Shown here one piece after another: positions 26,239-35,100 of a stretch of 53,900 nucleotides of DNA; position 1 is the first letter of the stretch, and each line of letters starts with the position of its first letter. Made by a program: the position numbers and the translations under genes. Source of the stretch: Lentisphaerota bacterium. Its GTDB lineage: Bacteria > Verrucomicrobiota > Kiritimatiellia > UBA8416 > JABMPJ01. Location: contig JABMPJ010000003.1 of assembly GCA_013203785.1 (NCBI GenBank), forward strand, positions 1 through 53,900. Direction: 5' to 3'. The notes beneath the pieces were generated by a model. The model was given only the letters and a program-made list of their open reading frames with translations. It was not told where the DNA came from and searched no databases.

Positions 26239-26390
26239 CAAAGCGACGCAGAGTCAAAGACCCTGATATACGCGGTGCGGAGCCCGCCCTGCGCCGCGCC
26301 GCCCAAGCGGCGCGACGCATCGCCAAGGCCACCAATACACCCCTCGTGATCTGGGAGAACGGGAAAGTCATTGAAAAATGGATCCGATGA
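26235..26390 (+). CDS. Small basic protein paired with zeta toxin (putative antitoxin)
   Basis: A 51-residue protein starting at ATG 26235, overlapping the zeta toxin stop codon (ATGA) and ending TGA at 26388-26390. The N-terminus is very basic (MTKRRRVKDPDIRGAEPALR). The middle is an Ala/Arg-rich helix (RRAAQAARRIAKATNT). The C-terminus TPLVIWENGKVIEKW resembles small proteins found next to toxins in many genomes. Coupled translation and size point to an antitoxin or chaperone of the zeta-like kinase; this is inferred from order. The 238 bases after it hold no gene that I recognise. Confidence 0.7.
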   Translation: MTKRRRVKDPDIRGAEPALRRAAQAARRIAKATNTPLVIWENGKVIEKWIR

Positions 26391-26628
26391 CTCGCCTCCC
26401 CGCAGCCTTCGGACCCGCAAGAAGAGGTTTCTCTCTCGATCTCGCCCCGTGACTTGATACATGCCTTTCAATGTCCAGAGGTGTGCGTGTCCGAGGGTTC
26501 GTGATGGACCGCTCTTTTGATGGGGCGCGGGAAGTAAATGAATTTAATTCACACGGGTGATTTGCAGATACCCGACCACATGGAATTCACGAGCCGAGAT
26601 GTCGGGTGATCACCCTTCGGTACGCCGC

Positions 26629-29082
26629 TCACATGATCGCGCGATGAATCGTCGCGGCGGCCTCGCGGCCTTCGGCAATGCATTGAGCCACGGTGGCGCC
26701 GCCGTTGAGCATGCCGCCGGCGGTGAAGAGGTTGTCGGCGTGGGGGTAGGAGAGGCTGTCCTCGGGTTCCAGTAATAGGGCTTCGATGACGAGCTCAACA
26801 GGGAGGATGGTTTCGCAACATCCAACGTCCAACATCCAACTCCCAACATCCAAGTGGGAGCTCATAATTGGACGTTGGACGTTGGGCGTTGGGCGTTGGG
26901 TGTTGATCTCATCGGCGCAGGAAGCTGGCAAGGTCCGCGCAACACGCAGTCCCGTCAGTCGACCTTCTGTGTCCGCCTCGTAGCCCAAGGGTTTGGTGAG
27001 GGGGAGACAGTGCACTCCCTCGCTCTTGAACCACGCTTCGTCTTTGTGCCAATGCATGGCGGAGCGGGGGCCGCTGAAGATGATGTAGAGATGCTTGGTA
27101 CCGAGGGCTTGAGCCGTGGCAGCGGCGTCCATGGCGCAGTCGTCGCCAGCGAGAACGGCCACGCTGGGCGGAACGGTGGTGCGTGTCCCGGCTTTCGTTT
27201 CGCGTAGAAAGCGCAACGCATCCATGACGCCTTCGGCAGCACCTAACGACCGCTCCTGCCACAGTCCGGTGGCGAGCAGGATGGCGTCGTGCGTTTCACT
27301 CAGCGCCTCCAGTGTAAGAGCGCGGCCTATTTCTTCTCCGAGCCGGACGGTCAGCCGCTCCGCCGCGATCGCGGGCGCAAGCAGCGCGTCTATCTCGGGC
27401 TGGGGATCGGGCAGTCGTCGCGCCGGGATGAGCGTGCGCGGTGTGCCGCCGAGAGCCGCGTCACGTTCGATGAGCGTGACGTGGTGGCCCCTTTCAAGCA
27501 GTGCCGTGGCGCAGGCGATTCCTGTGGGGCCTCCGCCGACGATGGCGACGCGGCGACCGGATGCGTGGTCCGGCAGGCTGAGGCCGGGATACCCCGCCTC
27601 GCGTCCCAGCCAGGCGACGGTATACTGGATGTCTGTGATCGGAATCGGGTTGCCGCTTAGTGTGGCTTCGACGCAGGCGCCCTCGCTGAACATCCCGGTG
27701 GGGGTGAGGTGTGAGCAGAGCTCGGGCAGCGGGTTGGCGTGCTTCAGGATGGCGTAGCTGCGTGCGATGTCACCCTCGGCAAAGGCCTTGATGAACGCTG
27801 GCACGTCAAGCCGGTTGGGACTGGCGGTGGTGCAGGGCGCGGAGGCGCATTGGTGACAGCGTTTCGCCTCGGCGGTGAGATGGTCGAGCCCAAAGCGTCG
27901 CTGGTGGCGGTAGGCGGCTCCAAAGCGGTCCGGATCGTTGATCACGCATCCGGTGGGGCCCCCACTGCGATAGAGCGTGGAGCAGGCGCCACAGCTGATG
28001 CAGCAGCGGGTTGAATCGGCGGCACCTTGTTCAAGCGTGTCGGCCGGTAGCTCGGGATAGGCCAGTGCGGCGCGGCCGAGGCCGATCAGCGCAGCGCGAC
28101 CGGAGCGGATAACACCAGCGGCCACGACGGGGAGGTAGGCTCCGAGACGGGAGAAGCCGCCGCCACTGACAATGGGTAGCTTGGGAAAGGCGCTCTGCAG
28201 ATCGCCCACAACCTCGATGGCATGCGCCAGCCCGGCCAGCGGATGGTGGTCGGTGGGTGTGGTGAAGGAGGGATCGTTGTAGGTATCGGAGGCAGAGAGG
28301 TTGAGGAGATCGAGGCCGCACTCCATGAGCGCGGCGACCAGCGGCTGGGCTTCGGCAGCAGGGATGCCGCAGGGGTGGTAGACTGGATCGTGCACACTCA
28401 GGCGCGTGGCGAGCAGAAGGTTGGGCCGTGCGCTCCGGACACGCGTTACGGTGTCGCGTAGGAAGTGGGTCCGGTTTTCAAAGCTGCCGCCATAGTCCCC
28501 GGCGCGGTCTGTACCGGCCAGAAGTGCCGCCCCCAGTGAATCGTGGCAGCTCTTGATATCGACGCCATCGAAACCAGCCTGTTCGGCCAGGGCGGCGGCG
28601 GAAACGAAGTGCCCCGTGAGACGCTCCAGGTAAGCGTCCGTACATTCGCCTGCAGCGTGGGTGAGTTGGATGATGATACAGACGTCATGCCCGAAGCGCT
28701 CCCGCGCGGCGGTGCGCATGCGGCTTGCCAGCGCCGTGAACGCGTTGACGTTGCGTTCATGCAGCCAGAGCTGGGCGGCCTGGGAGCGACCGGCCTCGGC
28801 TACCGCCGTAGCCTCCATCCAGATGAGTCCGGCCCCACCGCGCGCGAAGTCGGTGTAGCGTTGGATGGTGAGTGGCCCCGGCGCACCATCGGCCTCCGCA
28901 TCGGCGCCTTCGAGCGGGAGCACGCAGAAACGGTTGGGCAGCGTGTGTGCACCAATGACCAATGGGCGGCTCAGGGGCTCCAGATCATCGTCGATCGGAA
29001 GGGCCGGTGCCTGCTGCTCTACCTCTGCCCGGAGCTGCTCCAGTGAGCGAAAAGGGAAGGGGGGTGGATCAAGGTGTGTCAT
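26629..29082 (-). CDS. Old Yellow Enzyme / GltD-like Fe-S flavoprotein fusion
   Basis: An 817-residue multidomain oxidoreductase. Residues 1-355 are an OYE/NADH:flavin oxidoreductase TIM barrel (DGVDIKSCHDSL, YGGSFENRTHFLRD). An Fe-S loop CISCGACSTLYRSGGPTGC follows. A GltD-type N-terminal domain is next but has lost ligands: CHQCASAPCTTASP has Ser where a fourth Cys is usual, and LCSHLTPTGMFSEGAC has lost two. An FAD-binding domain follows (VAIVGGGPTGIACATALLERG) and an NAD-binding part. About 30 residues near 745 come from an inserted heptamer palindrome. The ATG at 29082 has AAAGG upstream and overlaps the SagB-like gene by 14 bases. Substrate unknown; 2,4-dienoyl-CoA reductase-like chemistry is possible. 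Confidence 0.85.
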   Translation of the reverse strand: MTHLDPPPFPFRSLEQLRAEVEQQAPALPIDDDLEPLSRPLVIGAHTLPNRFCVLPLEGADAEADGAPGPLTIQRYTDFARGGAGLIWMEATAVAEAGRSQAAQLWLHERNVNAFTALASRMRTAARERFGHDVCIIIQLTHAAGECTDAYLERLTGHFVSAAALAEQAGFDGVDIKSCHDSLGAALLAGTDRAGDYGGSFENRTHFLRDTVTRVRSARPNLLLATRLSVHDPVYHPCGIPAAEAQPLVAALMECGLDLLNLSASDTYNDPSFTTPTDHHPLAGLAHAIEVVGDLQSAFPKLPIVSGGGFSRLGAYLPVVAAGVIRSGRAALIGLGRAALAYPELPADTLEQGAADSTRCCISCGACSTLYRSGGPTGCVINDPDRFGAAYRHQRRFGLDHLTAEAKRCHQCASAPCTTASPNRLDVPAFIKAFAEGDIARSYAILKHANPLPELCSHLTPTGMFSEGACVEATLSGNPIPITDIQYTVAWLGREAGYPGLSLPDHASGRRVAIVGGGPTGIACATALLERGHHVTLIERDAALGGTPRTLIPARRLPDPQPEIDALLAPAIAAERLTVRLGEEIGRALTLEALSETHDAILLATGLWQERSLGAAEGVMDALRFLRETKAGTRTTVPPSVAVLAGDDCAMDAAATAQALGTKHLYIIFSGPRSAMHWHKDEAWFKSEGVHCLPLTKPLGYEADTEGRLTGLRVARTLPASCADEINTQRPTPNVQRPIMSSHLDVGSWMLDVGCCETILPVELVIEALLLEPEDSLSYPHADNLFTAGGMLNGGATVAQCIAEGREAAATIHRAIM
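26818..26906. repeat. Inverted heptamer array inside the OYE/GltD gene
   Basis: The left arm is a run of RTCCAAC-type heptamers (GTCCAAC, ATCCAAC, TCCCAAC). The right arm is its inverse (GTTGGAC, GTTGGGC repeated), around a short spacer with GAGCTC. It would fold into a long hairpin. It keeps the reading frame of the host gene, adding residues such as LDVGSWMLDVGC. Confidence 0.85.
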
Positions 29083-29944
29083 GCCGCACCTTTCCAACGG
29101 GAGCAAGGTAGATCGTGAACTCTTCGTCGCCGTCCACGCCGATGAGGGCATCCATCTTGCGTTGGTTGTAACCCAGCATGGGGCAGCACCCGGCTCCGAG
29201 TGATTCGACGGCGAGGGCAAGATTCTGGGCCACATGGCCCGCTTCGATCGCGATCATGCGGTGGGCAATGGGACCGTAGCGCCACTCGGTGCGGGCGGGA
29301 AGGGCCGCCCAGACAAATACGACGGCCGCCTGGCCAACAAAGGCCGCATCGTAGCAGGCCTCCACGCTCTTTGCTTCCAGCGCGTCGTCCGCACGAAGCA
29401 GGACAAGCGCGTGGTCGAGTGGCAGGTAGCGATAGAGACCGGGTATGAGCGACGTGACGCGATTAAGGAGCAGGTAGGTCTCGAATGGATGACGCGCGCC
29501 GCCGGAGGGTACCGTGCGGAACTCGTTAACGATCTGACCTTCTTTATCGCGCTCGATCTTTGTAATGCCCTGCGTACACCAGAGCAGAAAGCTCAGCTCT
29601 GAGAGAGTGAGCGGTGCATCGCTGAAGGCGCGTCGACTGCGGCGCTGCCCGATGGCGTCTTTCAGAGGCATGGCACCAAGATGGAGCGTATCCGGGCGGG
29701 GGAGCGCGATCAGGTGTGCGTCCAAGGGGGGCGGCTTATGTGCGAGCGGGGCGGGCCGTCCTTTGGTCTGATCCGTATCCAGTCGCCAGTCGCCCATGTG
29801 TCCCTTTAGAAAGACGCGCAACTGTTCGCGCGGAAGTTCATCGAGGGGCCTGACCTGGGCGATAGCGGAGAGTGATAGGAGGAGCAGGGCCGACAGAGCC
29901 GATCGGATGGTCTTGGTTTTAGCTGTGAGAATGTTCGCAATCAC
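29069..29944 (-). CDS. Exported SagB/ThcOx-family nitroreductase-like protein
   Basis: A 291-residue FMN-dependent oxidoreductase of the SagB/ThcOx group, known to oxidise azolines in modified peptides but also common in other contexts. Conserved blocks are RRSRRAFSDAPLTLSELSFLLWCTQGI, TVPSGGARHPFETYLLLNRV, GLYRYLP and HVAQNLALAVESLGAGCCPMLGY. The N-terminus is a signal peptide (TIRSALSALLLLSLSAIAQ), so the enzyme is probably periplasmic, which is unusual for SagB. The start is a GTG at 29944 with a weak AGGCGA site. The gene overlaps the OYE/GltD fusion by 14 bases, so the two are coupled; the fusion may be its electron partner. A YcaO gene is about 4.7 kb away. Confidence 0.85.
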   Translation of the reverse strand: MIANILTAKTKTIRSALSALLLLSLSAIAQVRPLDELPREQLRVFLKGHMGDWRLDTDQTKGRPAPLAHKPPPLDAHLIALPRPDTLHLGAMPLKDAIGQRRSRRAFSDAPLTLSELSFLLWCTQGITKIERDKEGQIVNEFRTVPSGGARHPFETYLLLNRVTSLIPGLYRYLPLDHALVLLRADDALEAKSVEACYDAAFVGQAAVVFVWAALPARTEWRYGPIAHRMIAIEAGHVAQNLALAVESLGAGCCPMLGYNQRKMDALIGVDGDEEFTIYLAPVGKVRHDTP

Positions 29945-29950
29945 TTTCGC

Positions 29951-30034
29951 CTAATCCAACGTCGTCTTCCCCGCCCGCCGTGGCCCCATGATCGTCACGG
30001 CCTGTATTCGGTAATAAGCGTTAGCAGCTCGCCT
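29951..30034 (-). pseudogene. Remnant of an AAA+ ATPase (P-loop fragment)
   Basis: On the minus strand a short frame reads RRAANAYYRIQAVTIMGPRR and continues AGKTTLD before a TAG stop at 29951-29953. It contains a full Walker A motif (GPRRAGKTT) in the setting seen at the start of DUF4143-type AAA ATPases. Stops lie on both sides and no ATPase body follows, so only a scrap remains. It abuts the GTG start of the SagB-like gene. Confidence 0.55.
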
Positions 30035-30180
30035 GATATGCTTCTATCGATCACACGTGACACCATATATCATGACATATGGGAGTGCAGCTCCGTTATT
30101 GCATAAATGTTGGGCACGAGATCGGATGAGACATTGCATCTCTTTCGGCCCACCGCCATTGCATCGGACTCACCTAGGCA

Positions 30181-30225
30181 AGGCCGGGGTCTGTCCCTTC
30201 CTGGCCCCGGTCCCTTCCTGGCCCC
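30181..30225 (+). repeat. REP-like direct repeat, left of hipBA (with partial duplication)
   Basis: A 28-base element (30181-30208) starting AGGCCGGGGTCTGTC and ending CTTCCTGGCCCC, followed by a second partial copy (GGTCCCTTCCTGGCCCC, 30209-30225). The element is an imperfect palindrome (GGCCGGG with CCTGGCC). A 27-of-28 identical copy lies at 32015-32042 in the same orientation on the other side of hipBA. Confidence 0.85.
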
Positions 30226-30353
30226 GATGCGGCCGGCGACACGCCGTCCCTCCCGTCCCAAAACACCTCTCCAAGATGGCGTTCCACGATATCCCCAGAG
30301 AACATGCCCCCCCCTTCAAGCAGGTGTTCTATATCGACTACACACATTACTCG

Positions 30354-30414
30354 TAACACGTTGTTTATGATGTTTTATCACTTTACAGTGCATATACATA
30401 ATGATATAACACGT
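30354..30414 (+). promoter_or_regulatory. hipBA promoter and candidate HipB operators
   Basis: TTTACA at 30382-30387, a 17-base spacer and TATAAC at 30405-30410 form a good promoter. The predicted transcription start falls on or next to the hipB start codon at 30418. The 8-base repeat TAACACGT occurs at 30354-30361 and 30407-30414, the second covering the -10 box. The 53-base spacing is about five helical turns, which fits repression by HipB; that is inference. Confidence 0.55.
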
Positions 30415-30417
30415 CTT

Positions 30418-30687
30418 ATGAAAGAGTTGATTGAGTTGGGAGAGCGCATTCGGCACACACGCATCACGGCAAAACTGAAGCAACGTGAACTGGCGGCACG
30501 AGCAGCGGTCAGCATCGCCTCGCTGGCGTCACTCGAGCGTGGAAGCCCAGTCACAACGGCAACGCTGGTACGTATACTCCACGCACTCGGGCATCGTGGA
30601 GCACTTTCTGACGTGCTGCCCCCCCCGACGGTGAGCCCACTGGAACTTCAGAAGCTTGCCGGCAAGCAACGCCAGAGGGTCCGTTAG
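30418..30687 (+). CDS. hipB: HipB-like XRE-family antitoxin
   Basis: An 89-residue Cro/CI-type helix-turn-helix protein (LGERIRHTRITAKLKQRELAARAAVSIASLASLERG, about 5-42) with a short basic C-terminal tail. It would bind its own promoter and the HipA toxin. The ATG at 30418 starts right at the conserved first helix. There is no ribosome site, and the predicted promoter places the RNA start at this codon, so a leaderless message is likely. The next gene, hipA, begins directly after the stop codon (TAGATG). Confidence 0.88.
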   Translation: MKELIELGERIRHTRITAKLKQRELAARAAVSIASLASLERGSPVTTATLVRILHALGHRGALSDVLPPPTVSPLELQKLAGKQRQRVR

Positions 30688-31986
30688 ATGCCCATTCAAC
30701 TGGCAGATATCGTGTATCATGGAACGAAAGTCGGCGTTGTCTTCTGGGATGCTCCACGTCGCACGGCGGTATTTGAATATACCCCCGAATTCGTTGCCAC
30801 CGGAATCGAGCTGGCACCCCTCGAGATGCCTGCACGCAGTGGACCGTATCAGTACCCACGACTGCATCCCTCCTATTGGGGCTTGCCCGGGCTTCTGGCT
30901 GAGAGCATCCCCGATACGTACGGTAACGTGCTGATCGACGAATGGGTACGACGGCAGGGACGTACCCCCAACAGTTTCTCCCCCGTGGAACGTCTCTGCT
31001 ACATCGGCGACCGTGGTATGGGCGCACTGGAGTTTCGCCCCGGCCTTAGACCCCAAGCGCCCCGATCAGAGCATGTTGAGGTCAACCGGTTGGTTGAACT
31101 GGCCTCAGAGGCTCTTGCCGCGAAACAGGGCCTCTCAACCCAGCTGCAGCACGAAGAAGATCTCAGCGCGATCCTCAGCGTAGGGACCTCGGCCGGTGGA
31201 GCACGCGCCAAGGCCGTCATTGCATGGAACCCCGAGACAAACGAGGTCCGATCCGGCCAGGCACTGGCCCCCGCTGGATTTGAACACTGGCTCCTCAAGT
31301 TTGACGGGGTCTCGGCAGCCTTTGACGGCGTGCGGGATCCACAGGGCTACGGTCGCATTGAATATGCTTACTCTCTCATGGCGAAGGAGGCCGGAATCGC
31401 GATGTCGGACTGCCGACTCTTTGAAGAAGGAGGGCGAGCACATTTCATGACCCGTCGATTCGACCGCACGCCGGAAGGCGGCAAAGTCCACATGGCCTCC
31501 CTTTTCGGGTTGGCACACATGGCCTATGGCGCACCATGGGAACATAGCCATGCCTACGAAGACTATTTCGATATTGTCATCACCCGACTCGACCTTGATC
31601 CGACCGATCGATTGGAGGCCTTCCGGCGCATGGTTTTCAATGTGATGGGATGCAATCGTGACGACCATACCAAGAATTTCGGATTCCTTATGGAGCCCGA
31701 CACCGGTTGGAGGTTGGCGCCAGCCTATGACGTCTCCTACGCCCAGAATCCAGAGCCAGGCAAGTGGACGGCCACCCAACAGATGTCTGTAGGCGGTAAG
31801 CGCGAATCGATCACCTCCGACGATCTCATCGCCTGTGGCCGCAACTGTGGCATCGCCACCCGGCCCAATCTGACGGGTATTATTGACGAGGTAGCAAGCG
31901 CACTGGCAAACTGGTCCCGCTTTGCATCCGCCGCAAAGGTCGACGCACACCAAGCCGACCAGATCGCGACAGCGATCTCCCGATAA
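30688..31986 (+). CDS. hipA: HipA-family Ser/Thr kinase toxin
   Basis: A 432-residue HipA-type toxin. HipA kinases phosphorylate aminoacyl-tRNA synthetases or similar targets and induce dormancy. Visible motifs: the N-subdomain 1, the P-loop-like autophosphorylation region SVGTSAGGARAKAVIAW, the substrate-holding KFDGV segment, catalytic CNRDDHTKNFGFLM (Asp and Asn of the catalytic loop) and the metal-binding Asp in APAYDVSYAQ. All key residues appear intact. It follows hipB without a gap. A GAGGG site lies in the end of hipB. The pair is flanked by direct 28-base repeats, so it may have moved as a unit. Confidence 0.92.
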   Translation: MPIQLADIVYHGTKVGVVFWDAPRRTAVFEYTPEFVATGIELAPLEMPARSGPYQYPRLHPSYWGLPGLLAESIPDTYGNVLIDEWVRRQGRTPNSFSPVERLCYIGDRGMGALEFRPGLRPQAPRSEHVEVNRLVELASEALAAKQGLSTQLQHEEDLSAILSVGTSAGGARAKAVIAWNPETNEVRSGQALAPAGFEHWLLKFDGVSAAFDGVRDPQGYGRIEYAYSLMAKEAGIAMSDCRLFEEGGRAHFMTRRFDRTPEGGKVHMASLFGLAHMAYGAPWEHSHAYEDYFDIVITRLDLDPTDRLEAFRRMVFNVMGCNRDDHTKNFGFLMEPDTGWRLAPAYDVSYAQNPEPGKWTATQQMSVGGKRESITSDDLIACGRNCGIATRPNLTGIIDEVASALANWSRFASAAKVDAHQADQIATAISR

Positions 31987-32014
31987 GCATGTTGGATCTC
32001 ACCCCCGCAAAGAA

Positions 32015-32042
32015 AGGCCGGGGTCTGTTCCTTCCTGGCCCC
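32015..32042 (+). repeat. REP-like direct repeat, right of hipBA
   Basis: The 28-base element AGGCCGGGGTCTGTTCCTTC plus CTGGCCCC differs at one base from the copy at 30181. Just beyond it, on the minus strand, a 26-codon frame (32130 to 32050, MKEANKIVPPLIPEAPTAVA...) has a start and stop; it may be the cut N-terminus of a lost gene. Confidence 0.85.
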
Positions 32043-32161
32043 TATCCTGTTAGCCATCATCCATCGCCTCGGCCACAGCCGTTGGCGCTTCCGGGATTAG
32101 CGGGGGGACTATTTTGTTGGCCTCTTTCATGGTCTCTCATCTGCCGAATATAGACTTATGC

Positions 32162-35100
32162 TCACAGTGCCTCATTGAGCTTCTTGTAGTAATCGGCGAC
32201 GAGGTCACGGTAACGCGACGGGGCCTCATCTGGGCCGCCGGAGACGACGCCATCCAGCAGGGCCGAGGCGTGGGCGTCGGTTAAGGTAGCGGAGGGACCG
32301 GCCTCCAGTTGGGTCTTGGCCCGCTTGAGGGCGACTACGGCGCGGTGGCGATGCTCTTTGATCTGCTCGATCGGCTGGCCGTTGGCAATGGCATCGGCGG
32401 CTTGGCGCAGGTGGTGGGCGGCATCTTTGAGGGAGTCGGCACGTACATTCTTGAGCGAGGCCTTGGTGTACATGGCGTCGGCCTGTTGGGCCATCAGCGC
32501 TTCGAGGCCCTCCATCGACCCGGCCTCGGTGGAGTCCATCCGCCGCGTACCGCCGGCCATCCCCTCCTCGCCCGCCTTACCGGAGGCCTGTTTGCCGCCA
32601 CCGGTGGCCTGGACGTTGGCTTCGCCATCGAGATCGACTTGTCCATCCTGCGTCGGGTCCTGGGTGCGACGCGCTTCGATGTCGCTGTCGCCCTCGCCAA
32701 GGGTGCCTGACCCGGATGCGTTTTCGCCCACCGCCATGCCCTGGCGTCCCACGTTGGATCGACCGTCCTGTTCCTTATGATCGGGCACCTGGTTGCCCGA
32801 CTTGCCCTTGGCCGCGAAGGAGGCCAGATCGCCCTCCTTGACCTCCCAGCCCAATCCGGGGTCGTCCGGAACGGCGTGGTTGGTGGCGCTGTCCTTGGCC
32901 TTATCGGCACCCTCATCGGCCTCCTCCAGAAGGTCCCCGATCAGGTCTTCAGCCTCGGCGGCCAGGGCACCCATGGCCACGCCATCCTCGGGCAGTTCGT
33001 CCTGATCGAAGGCCTCGGTCGTGATGACATCGTTTTCAGCTTTCTGGCCCAGCCACTCTTCGAGTTTGTCGAAACGGCCTTCCATCTCCTCCATCTTCTC
33101 AAGGAGTTCCTCGCGCTTGGCGTAGGCCTTTTCGGTCACCTCCTCGCCGTCCTTCTCGGAAGCGCTCTGGGCTTTCTCTTCCTCTTCGGCGACCTCTTCG
33201 AAAATTGAGAAGACGTCCTCGACCAGGTCGTTGGCGGCGTTCAGTTCCTTGAAGATGTGTAGATCCGTGGGTACCTCCAACAGAGCGGCCTTGGTGTTTT
33301 TAACCAGCTCCTGGTACTCCTCTTCCATCAGGTCCACCATCTCATCGCTATCGTCGTTCTGTTCCTTCACCATCTCGATCGATTCGAGGGCGCGCTGGTG
33401 CATCTCGCGTACCTTGCGGAACTTCTCCTTGGCATGTTCCAGGACATCAAGCATCTCCTCCTCCTGCGCGGCCACCTCGGAGGTCGCGACGGCATTCAGG
33501 CGCGTTTGCACGGCTTGGAGTTTGGCGAGAGCCTGTTGCTCGTCGGGGAGGGCAGCGGCGGGCTTGTTGCCATCGAGCGCTTCGGCGGCAAGGGTCATGT
33601 CGTCGCGAATGCGCGTGCTCTCGCACTGCGCGGCCAGCTCGATCAGAAGGGCAGCGAAGACCTGATCGTTGGCGGCAATGGCCGCGGATTCGCGTCGACA
33701 GGCTTCCATGAACTCGGTCAGATCGGCCGCCAGGTCATCCTGCTGGTCGACGATGGCCTCGCCCACGGTGGCGGCGGTGGTGATGTAGTGTCGGGTGGTC
33801 TTGATCACCTGTGTCTCGCCACTGATCAACGTGGCGAGCATACCGGAGAGGGCGCTGATACGCTGCTCGACGCGGGTCTGGGCGGCTGCCACCTCGGCAT
33901 AGGTGAGCTGACGCAGGATCTTCTCCTCTGTATTGATGGCACGTGTGGCGAGCACGGCCCGATCCGGTGCAGTGGGGATGCGCGCGAGGGTGTCGATGAC
34001 CTGCTGCATATCGTTGAGGTAGAGCCGCTTCGCGGTGGGGGTGAGACTCCCCAGTGGTTCGCCGGGAGTGGCCAGCAGGTCGCGCATGAGGAGGCGGATG
34101 CGGCGCTGCTGCTCGGTAGTCTGGCCCCACTGCTCGGCGGTGGTGGCAACGACGGCGGTTTGGCAGGCACGCGTGCGGCTGATGTTGTCGCGTTGCATCT
34201 CGATGAGTGTGCCAAGATTGGCGCGGGTTGCCTGCTCCTGCTTATCGTGTGTCGTCGCCATGTCGGCCAGGCTGGTGGCGTTGAAGAGGATCGTGGGAGA
34301 GTGGACGATGTGGGGCTGCAGCGGGTGGTTGTCGCGCGCGACGATGCGGAACGCCATGGAGCGTCCGTCGGCCGCGTCCACGGCCTCGCTCCAGAGCATG
34401 CTGAACGAGGTGGTGGTGGGCACCCACTGCGTGACCGGGCTACCGGGGGCATCGCTTGGGCCGCCGGGCGCGATACGCTCGAGCGTGACGTCAGCCAGGC
34501 CGTAGTCGTCGTCGACCACAAAGTCGATTGTCGGTTGCGCTCCGGGCGGTAGGGCCGTCCGTCCGGTCGGGGCGAGAATTTGGATCACCGGTGGGCGATC
34601 GGGCAGGAGGGTATACTGGAGCTGCGCCTCGATGGTCTCACCATAGCTATCGGTTGCGCTGAGGAGCAGTCCGTCCGCATGGTCGATCATCAGTCCTCCG
34701 CTCCACCACCGCGCGTCCTCGCCGCTGCCCTGCTGCAGGGGCACGGGGGTATCGCGGTTCAACTGGGCCGACGCCGCATCGAGCGTGCCATTGCAGGCGA
34801 GGCGCAGGGCGAGGTGTGAGCCGTCCGGGATCTCCACGCTGGCGGCCAGACCATCGAGGATGGTTGGCGCGATACCGGTGTGGGATGGCGGCGTGACGGA
34901 GAGCGTGAGGGCGGTGAATGCGAGCGGGGGGCGCGGGGTGATCTCGAACCACGCAGGGAAGGGCGCATCGCCGGCCCGGAAGCGGTAGCGCAGACCCGTG
35001 GAGAGGAGTGGGATGTGGTGCGAGAAGCCCTCCGTCGGTTCGCCCTCGATCGTGCCCAGAGTATAGGTCGTGGCGTCGCCATCGGCCGGTTTGATGTCCA

